From Acidimicrobiia bacterium (GTDB lineage: Bacteria; Actinomycetota; Acidimicrobiia; Spongiisociales; UBA5794), in contig JASJBC010000019.1 in the NCBI GenBank assembly GCA_030066715.1, positions 1 through 39,720 of the forward strand: a DNA stretch of 39,720 bases. The letters are read 5' to 3'. Shown piece by piece: positions 32,456-39,720 of the stretch; positions within the stretch are counted from its first letter, which is position 1, and every line of letters begins with the position of its first letter. Below the pieces are notes generated by a model. The model was not told where the DNA came from. It was given only the letters and a program-made list of their open reading frames with translations, and ran no database searches. Both the position numbers and the translations under genes were made by a program.

Positions 32456-33319
32456 ATGAAGACACGGCTGGCCATAGTCCTGACACTCGTCGCCGCGGCA
32501 ATCACCGCTACCGCATCGCCCGCTCTCGCCGCCACTGCAACCCTGACCGCACCGGCGTCTGCCGATGTGGGTGAGACCGTCACGGCAACGGTGACCGTTA
32601 GCGACGTTCCCATTGTTGCCGTCTGGTTCCTCGACTGGGGTGACGGAACCGAGACCACCCAGGTGACCCCCGACGGGACCTACACCTATACCCACGCCTA
32701 CAACGAGCCCGGCGACTACGACATCACGGTGACGATCGACGACACCCCGGTCACGACGACAATCACCATCAACACCTACCAGGGCTCCTTTGCCGACGAC
32801 GACAACAGCACGTTCGTGAACGACATCGAATGGTTGGCGGCAGAGGGGATCACCAAGGGTTGCAATCCTCCGCACAACACGCTGTTCTGCCCCACCCAAG
32901 TAGTGACCCGCGGCCAGATGGCTGCGTTCTTGTCGCGTGCACTTGGCTACTCGGAAGCTCCGAGCGCCAACTTCACCGACACGGTGGGGCACACGTTCGA
33001 AGCCGACATCGACAAGCTGGCAGACGCCGGGGTGACTCTCGGGTGCAATCCTCCCGACAACACGATGTTCTGCCCGAACGACCCGGTGACCCGTGGCCAG
33101 ATGGCGGCATTCCTCGTGAGGGCTTTCGGCTATGTCGACGTAGGGGACGTCGAATTCATCGACATCGCCGGCAACATCTTCGAGACCAATGTCCTCAAGC
33201 TGGCGACGGCCGGGGTGACCCGCGGCTGCAATCCTCCCGACAACACGTTGTTCTGCCCCCACGACTCGGTCACCCGCGGCCAGATGGCGGCTTTCCTTCA
33301 CCGGGCGATGGGCGACTGA
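32456..33319 (+). CDS. secreted PKD-domain protein with three SLH-like repeats
   Basis: A 287-residue exported protein. The signal peptide ends at ASPALA. A PKD-like domain follows (about 30-105), with FLDWGDGTE and YNEPGDYDITVTI. Three SLH-like repeats of about 60 residues come next, each with an aromatic-Asp start, LAAAGITKGC-like middle and VTRGQMAAFL end. Each repeat has a Cys pair in GCNPPxNTxFCP, presumably a disulfide. SLH repeats anchor proteins to the cell wall or S-layer; the PKD domain may bind surfaces or sugars. GAGGGGG precedes the ATG. Confidence 0.9.
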   Translation: MKTRLAIVLTLVAAAITATASPALAATATLTAPASADVGETVTATVTVSDVPIVAVWFLDWGDGTETTQVTPDGTYTYTHAYNEPGDYDITVTIDDTPVTTTITINTYQGSFADDDNSTFVNDIEWLAAEGITKGCNPPHNTLFCPTQVVTRGQMAAFLSRALGYSEAPSANFTDTVGHTFEADIDKLADAGVTLGCNPPDNTMFCPNDPVTRGQMAAFLVRAFGYVDVGDVEFIDIAGNIFETNVLKLATAGVTRGCNPPDNTLFCPHDSVTRGQMAAFLHRAMGD

Positions 33320-33421
33320 GGGCCGAACGGGCCGATTTCCCCGGGTTTTCCTGACCGGCGGTGTAGGTTGATACGGCGGCGGACGCGAGCAGGTTCGCCG
33401 GATGCAACCAAGGAGCCACCA

Positions 33422-33706
33422 ATGGCAGGCAAGAAAGCCGGCAATCTGAACAAGACCACCGTTGCCGAGCTGGCAAACGACAAGGCCGTCGTGTACAAGA
33501 TCAAGAACGCCAAGGGCGACAATGTGTACACCGGCGCTGTAGCCCGTGGCAAGGTCCAAGAGCAGATCGCCAAGCACATCCGCGGTGGCGAGGAGGCCAT
33601 CCCGGGCGGCAAGACCGTGCAGCTCACTCAGAAGGACACGGTTGCCGAGGCCCGCAAGTCGGCCGCTCGCATCATCAAGCGGGACAATCCCAAGTACAAC
33701 AAGTAG
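33422..33706 (+). CDS. small basic GIY-YIG-like protein
   Basis: A 94-residue Lys-rich protein. AVVYKIKNAKGDNVYTG resembles the GIY and YIG strands of GIY-YIG nucleases, GKVQEQIAKHI the following helix, and EARKSAARIIKRDNPKYNK the last helix, with the closing RxNPKYN motif common in that fold. The Arg that normally precedes the helix His is Gln here, so catalysis is doubtful; the protein may be a nucleic-acid binder. The ATG at 33422 has AAGGAG upstream; the track's earlier start is rejected. The family call rests on pattern only. Confidence 0.55.
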   Translation: MAGKKAGNLNKTTVAELANDKAVVYKIKNAKGDNVYTGAVARGKVQEQIAKHIRGGEEAIPGGKTVQLTQKDTVAEARKSAARIIKRDNPKYNK

Positions 33707-33710
33707 CCGA

Positions 33711-34787
33711 TCAGCCTGCGCCGTCTTCGACTCGGCCCAGCACCAAACCGGTCCTGGTGTCGAAAATGTGAAGGCGGCGTAGCCGTATCCGGACCTCGGT
33801 GTCCGGGGGCGGCGGGGCATCTGGCGTGCGCATCTCGGCCCACTCCCCCGGCGCCAGCTCGACACGCGCCATCCCGTGACTACCGACGAAGTAGCCCTTG
33901 CCGGTAGGGACCTTCACCCCGTTCGGGTCGAGTACCACGTCCTCGGGCCTGACTCCGACATCCACGTGCTCACCCGACGCATCCGCAAGCGACGGCATCC
34001 AGGCGCGAATACGGAACCGGCCGAAGTTGACCCAGAACCCGGCGCCGTCTTTGCTCAGGTGCCCGCGAACGAAACCCATCGCACCGAGGAAACCGGCCAC
34101 GAACCTGCTCCCCGGTTCGGCATAAAGCGTCATGGGCGGCCCAACTTGAGTGATGACCCCCCGATCGATCACGGCAACCCGATCCGCCATCACCATCGCC
34201 TCGTCCTGGTCGTTTGTCACGAACACAGTGGTGACGCCGTAGCCCTGCTGAAGCAGCCGGAACTCCTGACGCATTTGGACGCGGAGGTGAGCGTCGAGTC
34301 GCGCCAGCGGCTCGTCCATGAGGAACACTTCAGGGACGCGAACCAACGCCCGGGCGGCTTGCACGAGCTGCTGGTGCCCGGCCCCGAGCTCGCCCGGTTT
34401 CCGGCTCAGCAGATGTTCTATCTCGAGAACTCGTGCCTCGGCCTCCACTCTCGCCGCGATCTCCTCCGGTGGCGTACGTCGGATCTTGAGTGGAAACCCG
34501 ACGTTGTCGCGTACATCGAGAAACGGATAGAGCGCGTGGTCCTGAAACACCATCGCAACACCACGTTTTGCAGTCTCAACGTCGCGCATGTCGTATCCGT
34601 CGAACCGCACAGTGCCGCCGGCAAGCTCTTCGAGACCGGCGATCGCTCGGAGCAACATCGATTTGCCCGCACCGGACGGCCCCAACACGACGAGCAGCTC
34701 ACCATCTGCGATTTCGAGGTGATCGACATCCAGGACGAGGGAGGAGCCTCGCACCATCTTGATACCATCGAGACTGATTGTGGCCAT
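33711..34787 (-). CDS. orphan MalK/UgpC-type ABC ATPase with altered signature and switch motifs
   Basis: A 358-residue protein with Walker A GPSGAGKS (36-43), Q-loop MVFQDHALYP and Walker B EVFLMDEPLARLD intact, and the C-terminal OB/TOBE domain of sugar-importer ATPases. Two usually invariant motifs differ: LSGGQ is LGAGH (134-138) and the switch His in THDQ is Asn (N192 in VTNDQDEAM). No permease or binding protein is nearby. It may hydrolyse ATP poorly or act as a regulator. The ATG at 34787 has GGAGG upstream; the track's start is 34 codons too early. Confidence 0.88.
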   Translation of the reverse strand: MATISLDGIKMVRGSSLVLDVDHLEIADGELLVVLGPSGAGKSMLLRAIAGLEELAGGTVRFDGYDMRDVETAKRGVAMVFQDHALYPFLDVRDNVGFPLKIRRTPPEEIAARVEAEARVLEIEHLLSRKPGELGAGHQQLVQAARALVRVPEVFLMDEPLARLDAHLRVQMRQEFRLLQQGYGVTTVFVTNDQDEAMVMADRVAVIDRGVITQVGPPMTLYAEPGSRFVAGFLGAMGFVRGHLSKDGAGFWVNFGRFRIRAWMPSLADASGEHVDVGVRPEDVVLDPNGVKVPTGKGYFVGSHGMARVELAPGEWAEMRTPDAPPPPDTEVRIRLRRLHIFDTRTGLVLGRVEDGAG

Positions 34788-34842
34788 CGCGCCTCCACGG
34801 CGATCGTACCGGAGCCCGAGACATCTGCGCGCCGCGACCCGT

Positions 34843-34870
34843 AGAGCCTCCCCCGCGAGGGGGAGGCTCT
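34843..34870 (-). terminator. perfect 12-bp hairpin between MMPL and ABC genes
   Basis: AGAGCCTCCCCC pairs perfectly with GGGGGAGGCTCT around GCGA. It lies 33 nt downstream of the MMPL stop on the minus strand. No T run follows, as is common in high-GC terminators. Confidence 0.7.
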
Positions 34871-34903
34871 GGCGTGAAGGAGGAGGCAACTCTCCCTTGG
34901 GTG

Positions 34904-37111
34904 CTAGACGAGTGCGGGCACTCGTTCTTCCTCTGTCAGATCGACAACGACGGGCTCCTCGTCCGGAGTTCCCTCGATGTGGATCTCGGGAAGCCAGCTG
35001 AGCCAGCTCGGCAGATACCAGTTGCGGTCGCCGAGCAGCTTCATCGTGGCCGGCACCAACACCGACCGGATGATCGTGGCATCGAGGATGATCGCAACGG
35101 CCAAGCCGAAGCCCATCTGCTGGAGCATGATCAGGTCGCCCATGGCGAATCCTCCAAACACGGCGACCATGATCAGCGCCGCGCCGGTGATGATGGCTCC
35201 TGTGGAACCGAGACCGAAGGCAACCGACTCGTCATTGTCGCCCGTGATGTCGTAGCGCTCCTTGATCCGGCTGAGCAGGAAGATGTGGTAGTCCATCGAC
35301 AGGCCGAACAAGACCGTGAACAGGAACAGCGGGATCCAAACCTCGATCACGTCTGTCTGTTGGAAACCGAGCAGGTCCGCACCGAACCCGTTCTGGAACA
35401 CCGCCACGAGCAGGCCATAGGCAGCGCCTACGGACAGCAGGTTCATGATGATCGCCTTGATCGGGACGACGATCGAGCGGAACACGACCATCAGCAACAC
35501 GAAGCTCAAGCCGAGCACGAAGATGAAGATGATCGGCGTCCAGTCGTTGATGACCTCGTTGTAGTCCACCATCCACGCGGCATCACCGGTCACGTAGACG
35601 CCGGCGGCCGACGGGCCGAATGCGGCGGGTATGCCGTTGGTCCGCAGGTCGACTAGCGCCGCCCTGCCCTCGTCCGTCGACGGGTCGAGCTTGTTGACTG
35701 CCTGGACGACGACGATCTCGCCGTCCGGGCTCGGCATGACTGTGACGTCGCCGTAGGCGGGATTGGCTTCCAGGCCGTCGACCAGTGCGCCGATTTCGGC
35801 CTCGGTGGCCGGCACGTCGACAACGATGTCAGAGGTGATGACACCGGAGCCGAACTCCTCCGCCAGCACGGTGAACGCATGTCGTCCCTCACTGTCCTCC
35901 GGCAACGACTCGATGTAGTTCTGGCCTGTGTTGAGGCCGAGGTACGGTGACGCAGCCGCCAGCAGGAGACCTCCGGCCAGGAGCATGCTGAGGATGGGAC
36001 GGGCCGTGACCGCACCGGTGATGCGATGCCAGAAGCGGCCGCCACCTTCGTGATAGCTGGTTCCCGACAGCCCGGGAATCTTGCCCTTGTTGACGCGATC
36101 GCCCAGCAGCCCGAGCACCGCCGGCAGCAATGTCAGCGCTGCGGCCACCGAGGCCAGCACGACCAGGATCGCACCGATGCCGAGGCTGCGCATCACCGTG
36201 TCGGGCATGATCAGCAGCCCGAGCAATGCGATGACGACCGTCATGCCAGAGAAGAAAACGGCTCGGCTCGCCGAATCCCCGGAGCGAACCACCGACTCCA
36301 ACACTGAGTGCCCACCGGCCCGCTCCTCGCGGAACCGTTGCACGATGAACAACGTGTAGTCGATGCCGACCGCCAGACCGATCATCGTGATCATGTTGAC
36401 GATGAAGAACGTCATGTCGAACGCCTGGCCGACGACAACGGTCATGCCGACCGCAACCAGGATGGCCAGTAGAGCCAGGATGATCGGGATCCCGGCCGCG
36501 ACAGCCGCGCCGAACACGACCACCAGGATGAGGAGAGCCACCGGCAGGCCGATCAGCTCACCCCGCTGCATGGTCTCCTCGGCAAGGGTGAAGAACTCGG
36601 CGTTGATGGAGCCCTCCCCCGCGGTTGTGACCCGGAGTGTGTCTGTGTTGGCCGCGGAGATGACCTCGAGCATCGGCTGCACCAGGACATCCGGGTCCTC
36701 GGCTCCGTCCAGCGTCGTGATGAGAAGGGCTGCAGTTCGGTCCTCCGAAACCAACCCAGGGACTCCGTCCAGGTACGACACGACCGAGACCACGTTCTCG
36801 CTGGCGGCGATGCCGGACACCAATGCGGCAACTGCCGCGTCGAACTCGTCGCTGCCGGCTCCGGTCCCCGTGGTTTCGACTACGACGTACTCCTGCAGGG
36901 TGTCGTCGCTGGGGAAGTGATCGGCGATCAGGGCGTCGGCGGTCTCCGACTCGGTTTCTGTGAGCAGTTCGCCGTCCTGGGTGAGGACGCTGTCGAGGTT
37001 GCCGGCAAGGACGAATGCCGCTGCAACCAGCACCACCCACGCTGCGATCGTCCTCCAGGGATGCCTGGCCGAGACACCGGCGAGACGTCCCGTGAATCCT
37101 GTCTTCCTCAT
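34904..37111 (-). CDS. MMPL/RND-family transporter
   Basis: A 735-residue membrane protein of two MMPL halves. Each has an N-terminal helix, an extracellular domain and a block of helices. MITMIGLAVGIDYTLFIVQR and LFTVLFGLSMDYHIFLLSRI hold the Asp-Tyr pairs in the membrane that carry protons in MmpL proteins. Members export lipids or siderophores using the proton gradient. I use the ATG at 37111, preceded by AGGAG; the track start is six codons earlier. It ends before the 12-bp hairpin. The cargo is unknown. Confidence 0.93.
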   Translation of the reverse strand: MRKTGFTGRLAGVSARHPWRTIAAWVVLVAAAFVLAGNLDSVLTQDGELLTETESETADALIADHFPSDDTLQEYVVVETTGTGAGSDEFDAAVAALVSGIAASENVVSVVSYLDGVPGLVSEDRTAALLITTLDGAEDPDVLVQPMLEVISAANTDTLRVTTAGEGSINAEFFTLAEETMQRGELIGLPVALLILVVVFGAAVAAGIPIILALLAILVAVGMTVVVGQAFDMTFFIVNMITMIGLAVGIDYTLFIVQRFREERAGGHSVLESVVRSGDSASRAVFFSGMTVVIALLGLLIMPDTVMRSLGIGAILVVLASVAAALTLLPAVLGLLGDRVNKGKIPGLSGTSYHEGGGRFWHRITGAVTARPILSMLLAGGLLLAAASPYLGLNTGQNYIESLPEDSEGRHAFTVLAEEFGSGVITSDIVVDVPATEAEIGALVDGLEANPAYGDVTVMPSPDGEIVVVQAVNKLDPSTDEGRAALVDLRTNGIPAAFGPSAAGVYVTGDAAWMVDYNEVINDWTPIIFIFVLGLSFVLLMVVFRSIVVPIKAIIMNLLSVGAAYGLLVAVFQNGFGADLLGFQQTDVIEVWIPLFLFTVLFGLSMDYHIFLLSRIKERYDITGDNDESVAFGLGSTGAIITGAALIMVAVFGGFAMGDLIMLQQMGFGLAVAIILDATIIRSVLVPATMKLLGDRNWYLPSWLSWLPEIHIEGTPDEEPVVVDLTEEERVPALV

Positions 37112-37384
37112 CTCTCTCTCCTGTTTCAAGCCCGGCAGCGCCGGTTCTCTTACCTCTCAGCACCGAGTGTGTGGGAAGGAGCGAGCGCGGACTATTGGGC
37201 ATCTCCCTATGGAGACCCTGAACGGACCCTGGGTCGTTCTCGGGGACATCCCCCACCGCAAGATCAGATTGGGACCTTGTCACCGGAAGATGTGACCTCA
37301 GTCCGGGTCGGCGAAATCGGGTTCACCGTATCGTCGGCAAATGCGACACTGTCGCGACAACAAGTGGGGGAAAGGATGATCGAT
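37112..37384. promoter_or_regulatory. longest intergenic region (MMPL / lipoprotein divergent promoters)
   Basis: This 273-bp gap holds several small symmetric elements. They are TCTCC-CTAT-GGAGA (37202-37215), a near-palindrome starting GAACGGACCC (37220-37239), and GCGACA-C-TGTCGC (37343-37355) overlapping TGTCGCGACA. The last lies about 30 nt before the lipoprotein start and is the best operator candidate. No gene or clear -35/-10 pair is visible. Confidence 0.4.
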
Positions 37385-38047
37385 ATGCGGAACACAAAGG
37401 TGATCGTCGCTCTGGTCGCGTTCGTGCTGCTCGTGGCTGCGTGCGGCGGCAAATCCGCCGAGGAGGAACTTCTCGAGCAGATACTCGAGAGCGGCGGTGA
37501 GGACATCGGCAGCGTAGGAATCGACACTGATAGCGATGGCAACGTGAGCATCAACGTCGAAGGCGACGACGGCGAGGATGTGAGCATCTCCGCTAGTGAC
37601 GATGGCGATGACGTCAACATCACCGTCGAAGGGGAAGACGGCGAGGAGGTGACAATCACCGGCGACGATGACGAGTTCACCATCACGGTCGAGGGCGACG
37701 ACGGCGGCTCGATGACCTTTGGTGGTGGTGAAGTCCCTGAGGACATGACGTTGCCCGTTCCCGACGGCGGCGAGGTGGTCACCTCGATGTCGATGGAAGA
37801 TGGGGCGATGGTCACCCTCACCTTTCCGATCGCAGCGTACGGGCAGCTCGTGGCGTTCTACGAGAGCGAGCTTCCCTCCGGGGACGATGTGTACAAGACG
37901 GAGTCGACCTACACGGACGATGACGGGACTCATCGCAGCACCACGTGGATGGGTGACACCTTCCTGGTGAGCATCGACGACTGCTTCGGCATGGAGTCCA
38001 CCTCACTCGACAGCGTTTGTGTGACGCTGAACGAGTTCGGTTCGTAG
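37385..38047 (+). CDS. acidic lipoprotein, paralogue 1
   Basis: A 220-residue lipoprotein with signal VIVALVAFVLLVAACGG (lipobox VAAC). A helix (SAEEELLEQILESGGED) leads to about 90 residues of Asp/Glu/Gly-rich short strands (repeats like VEGDDGEDVSIS). A C-terminal globular domain follows with TFPIAAYGQLVAFYESEL and SLDSVCVTLNEFG; its two Cys probably form a disulfide. I use the ATG at 37385, which has AAAGG at 9 nt and gives the same MRN start as the second copy; the ATG at 37376 is too close. The acidic strands may bind calcium. Family unknown. Confidence 0.8.
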   Translation: MRNTKVIVALVAFVLLVAACGGKSAEEELLEQILESGGEDIGSVGIDTDSDGNVSINVEGDDGEDVSISASDDGDDVNITVEGEDGEEVTITGDDDEFTITVEGDDGGSMTFGGGEVPEDMTLPVPDGGEVVTSMSMEDGAMVTLTFPIAAYGQLVAFYESELPSGDDVYKTESTYTDDDGTHRSTTWMGDTFLVSIDDCFGMESTSLDSVCVTLNEFGS

Positions 38048-38068
38048 CTGGGACGAGTGACTATGTGA

Positions 38069-38090
38069 GGGCCGGCTGCGACGCCGGCCC
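38069..38090 (+). terminator. terminator between the lipoprotein paralogues
   Basis: GGGCCGGC-TGCGAC-GCCGGCCC, a perfect 8-bp stem, begins 22 nt after the stop and is followed by CAGCATTTCC. It should stop most transcription before the second copy. Confidence 0.75.
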
Positions 38091-38199
38091 CAGCATTTCC
38101 AGACTCTGGTGATTCGTCACCCACTCCGCAGAGATTCCGCGTATCTTCAGGAGAGGAAGCCTGTCTCGTAGACAGACTCAGGGAAGGAAACAAGTCTCA

Positions 38200-38799
38200 A
38201 TGAGAAACCTCAGATACATCGCGCTCCTGTTCGTTCTGGTTCTGACCGCAGCGGCCTGCGGGGGTTCCGCAGAGGATGCGCTGCTCGAACAGATCCTGGA
38301 GAGCGGGAACGACGGCATCTCCGATATCGACATCGATTCCGACACCGGGGAGCTCAACATCAGCTTCGAGGGCGAGGACGGCGAGGAAGTCAACGTCGTC
38401 AGCCAGGGAGAAGACGGCGAGTTCAGCATGACCATCGAGGGCGAGGATGGGGAGACATTCACCTTTGGCGGTGGTGAGGTGCCCGCCGACATGGTCACCC
38501 CGATTGCCGATGGAGGCACAGTCGTGCAGAGCTACTCGAGCGACTCGGATCGATCAGTTTCGGTCGAGTACTCAGCAGCCATGTTTGAGCAGCTCGTCGA
38601 CCTCTATGAGGGTGTCTTCGCAGGCGTCGACGACGTCTCCCGCACCGAGTCCTCCTATACGACCGAGGACGGCACCATCCGCAATGTGGGTTGGTACGGT
38701 GGGAGCGGGGCCATCAACGTCACGGTCTCCGACTGCTACACGATTTCGTCAGGCCAGCTCGACAGCGTCTGTGTGACGATCTACGAGCTCGACTCCTAG
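38200..38799 (+). CDS. acidic lipoprotein, paralogue 2
   Basis: A 199-residue copy of the gene at 37385: the same signal type (LLFVLVLTAAACGG), helix EDALLEQILESGNDG, shorter acidic strand region (EGEDGEEVNVVSQGEDGE), the shared TFGGGEVPADMVTPIADGG, and the same ending (GQLDSVCVTIYELDS) with a paired Cys. It is about 20 residues shorter, mostly in the acidic repeats. It has its own ribosome site (GGAAGGAAA) and is preceded by a terminator, so it has its own promoter. Its stop overlaps that of soxR. Confidence 0.8.
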   Translation: MRNLRYIALLFVLVLTAAACGGSAEDALLEQILESGNDGISDIDIDSDTGELNISFEGEDGEEVNVVSQGEDGEFSMTIEGEDGETFTFGGGEVPADMVTPIADGGTVVQSYSSDSDRSVSVEYSAAMFEQLVDLYEGVFAGVDDVSRTESSYTTEDGTIRNVGWYGGSGAINVTVSDCYTISSGQLDSVCVTIYELDS

Positions 38800-39257
38800 C
38801 CGGTCTTCCCGCGATCGTCTCCGTAGAGGTACCGGGCCCCGTGGCCATAGGCCGCCGCCCGGTCACCTGCGTTATAAAGGCCGCAGCTCTGTAGTGAGAG
38901 ACATCCGCAGCCGATGCACGAGTCGGCTTCATCACGGAGCCGCTCCAGCGCGGCAATCCGCTCGTCGATCAGAGCACGCCAGCTGCTCGCCAGCACCTCC
39001 CAATCCCGCCTCGTCGGTGTCCGCCGATCGGGCAGGGAGTTGAGGGCGCCCCGGATCTCATCGAGCGAGAGCCCAAAACTCTGCGCCGCCCGGATCACCG
39101 CGATGCGTCGCAGCTCGGCGCGACGAAACCGCCGCTGGTTGCCGCTGGTGCGCTCCGCCTGGATCAGGCCTTGCTCCTCGTAGAAGCGCAGGGCCGAGGG
39201 GGCCAATCCGGCACGCGCCGCCGCTTCGCCGATCGTCAACAGGTCCGTGGGTTCCAT
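38796..39257 (-). CDS. soxR: SoxR, redox-sensing MerR-family regulator
   Basis: A 153-residue MerR-family protein. LTIGEAAARAGLAPSALRFY is the helix-turn-helix and QRRFRRAELRRIAVIRAAQ the wing. The dimer helix follows, then the [2Fe-2S] motif CIGCGCLSLQSC (C114, C117, C119, C125; CX2CXCX5C), which is exactly that of SoxR. Oxidation of the cluster by redox-cycling compounds activates promoters with long spacers. I use the ATG at 39257; TAATCT ends 8 nt upstream. It is divergent from the transketolase gene, whose promoter carries a SoxR box. Confidence 0.93.
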   Translation of the reverse strand: MEPTDLLTIGEAAARAGLAPSALRFYEEQGLIQAERTSGNQRRFRRAELRRIAVIRAAQSFGLSLDEIRGALNSLPDRRTPTRRDWEVLASSWRALIDERIAALERLRDEADSCIGCGCLSLQSCGLYNAGDRAAAYGHGARYLYGDDRGKTG

Positions 39258-39274
39258 CGCTTCGAGATTACCAC

Positions 39275-39305
39275 TTGACTTCAACTTGACTTGAGGTTGT
39301 ACGTT
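39275..39305 (+). promoter_or_regulatory. transketolase promoter with 19-bp spacer and SoxR box
   Basis: TTGACT (39275-39280) and TACGTT (39300-39305) are 19 bp apart, the long spacer of MerR-type promoters. CTTCAACTTGACTTGAGG (39279-39296) in the spacer matches 15 of 18 bases of the E. coli soxS box CCTCAAGTTAACTTGAGG. The -10 ends 7 nt before the ATG at 39312. Confidence 0.75.
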
Positions 39306-39311
39306 GCCGGT

Positions 39312-39720
39312 ATGACTGCAACAGACACCACCACGCGGACCTACGGCTACACCGATCTGAACCGGCTCATGTCGCTGATGACGGGAGACGAGAAGCACTC
39401 AACGGCCGCAACCTCGACGTTGGATGTCATCTGGACGCTGTACGACCGGGTGCTGAACGTCAGCCCTGATCGGCGCGACGATCCCAGCCGGGATCGCTTT
39501 CTCCTCTCCAAGGGCCACGGGCCGATGGCCTATTACGCCGTCTTGGCCGCCAAGGGGTTCCTCGACCCGGACGTGCTTCCTACCTTCGCGGCATACGACT
39601 CTCCCCTCGGGCACCATCCCGATGCGACGCTGCTTCCGGGCGTTGAGATCGGCTCCGGCTCCCTAGGCCACGGTCTCCCCATCGCCGTCGGCCTCGCCCT
39701 CGGCTTGCGGGCGCAGTCAA
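39312..39720 (+). CDS. transketolase, N-terminal subunit (partial, runs off the right edge)
   Basis: The first 136 residues of a TPP-binding transketolase N-terminal subunit. FLLSKGHGPMAYYAVLAAKG and GVEIGSGSLGHGLPIAVGLA are the thiamine-diphosphate-site segments, and STLDVIWTLYDRVL precedes them. The ATG at 39312 lacks a ribosome site and lies 7 nt after the -10, so it is probably leaderless. The pathway would be two-carbon transfer between sugar phosphates (pentose phosphate pathway). A C-terminal subunit is expected downstream. SoxR control is inferred from the promoter. Confidence 0.9.
   Translation, partial: MTATDTTTRTYGYTDLNRLMSLMTGDEKHSTAATSTLDVIWTLYDRVLNVSPDRRDDPSRDRFLLSKGHGPMAYYAVLAAKGFLDPDVLPTFAAYDSPLGHHPDATLLPGVEIGSGSLGHGLPIAVGLALGLRAQS

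Noticed and set aside
1-39720. CRISPR arrays, insertion sequences, tRNA or rRNA genes, phage modules
   Set aside because: No regularly spaced repeats, transposase-like proteins, terminal inverted repeats or tRNA-like folds were seen; the holin-family protein has no phage neighbours.

Overview
High-GC, densely coded DNA of actinobacterial type. The signs are F420-type oxidoreductases (PPOX-class and DUF385-like), a SoxR with an intact [2Fe-2S] motif beside a SoxR box, an actinobacterial LexA box (TCGAAC-N4-GTTCGA), an AfsR/SARP-type regulator and many Thr- or Asp-rich lipoproteins. The secreted SLH-repeat protein and the frequent leaderless starts would suit an environmental, non-Streptomyces actinobacterium such as an Acidimicrobiia-like lineage. 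That lineage is a guess; no rRNA or tRNA is present to test it.

Layout. (1) 1-262: 3' end of an unknown gene and a possible PIN-toxin remnant. (2) 248-8114: AfsR-type regulator divergent from a DrrAB-like ABC exporter pair, a gamma-glutamylcyclotransferase-like gene, a second ABC exporter pair and an SRPBCC protein. (3) 8115-10162 (minus): Fe-S protein coupled to a lipoyl-less E2 acyltransferase domain. (4) 10344-16902: NTF2-like protein, membrane acyltransferase, nucleoside-hydrolase lipoprotein, PPOX enzyme, nitrilase, a secreted protein with a long Asp/Glu tail and an overlapping lipoprotein. (5) 16899-18146: LexA-controlled dinB. (6) 18223-23815: surface proteins, DUF2804, VapBC and a small P-loop kinase-like protein. 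(7) 23897-26754: membrane protein, alpha/beta hydrolase, HxlR regulator and an AhpD-like gene interrupted by an in-frame TGA. (8) 26767-30826 (minus): DMT transporter, Rieske-glutamate-synthase fusion, GH1 beta-glucosidase and a truncated second glycosidase. (9) 30920-33706: small membrane protein, MBL hydrolase, F420-type oxidoreductase, PKD+SLH protein, GIY-YIG-like mini-protein. (10) 33711-37111 (minus): orphan ABC ATPase with altered catalytic motifs, and an MMPL transporter. (11) 37385-39720: two paralogous lipoproteins, then soxR divergent from a transketolase N-terminal subunit.

Main results. The AhpD-like gene at 26182-26754 is best read as a selenoprotein. Its TGA stands exactly at the second Cys of the CxxC motif, the frame continues with full family similarity, and a 7-bp hairpin with a GG-starting loop lies 25 nt downstream, as expected of a bacterial SECIS. 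Second, ten genes have a TANNNT -10 box ending exactly 7 nt before the start codon, which points to widespread leaderless transcription. In dinB, the LexA box also fills the -35/-10 spacer; in the transketolase promoter a SoxR box sits in a MerR-type 19-bp spacer.

Genes sit almost back to back. No gap exceeds 300 bases; the longest, 273 bases, is 37112-37384. No tRNA, rRNA, CRISPR array, insertion sequence or phage module was recognised.
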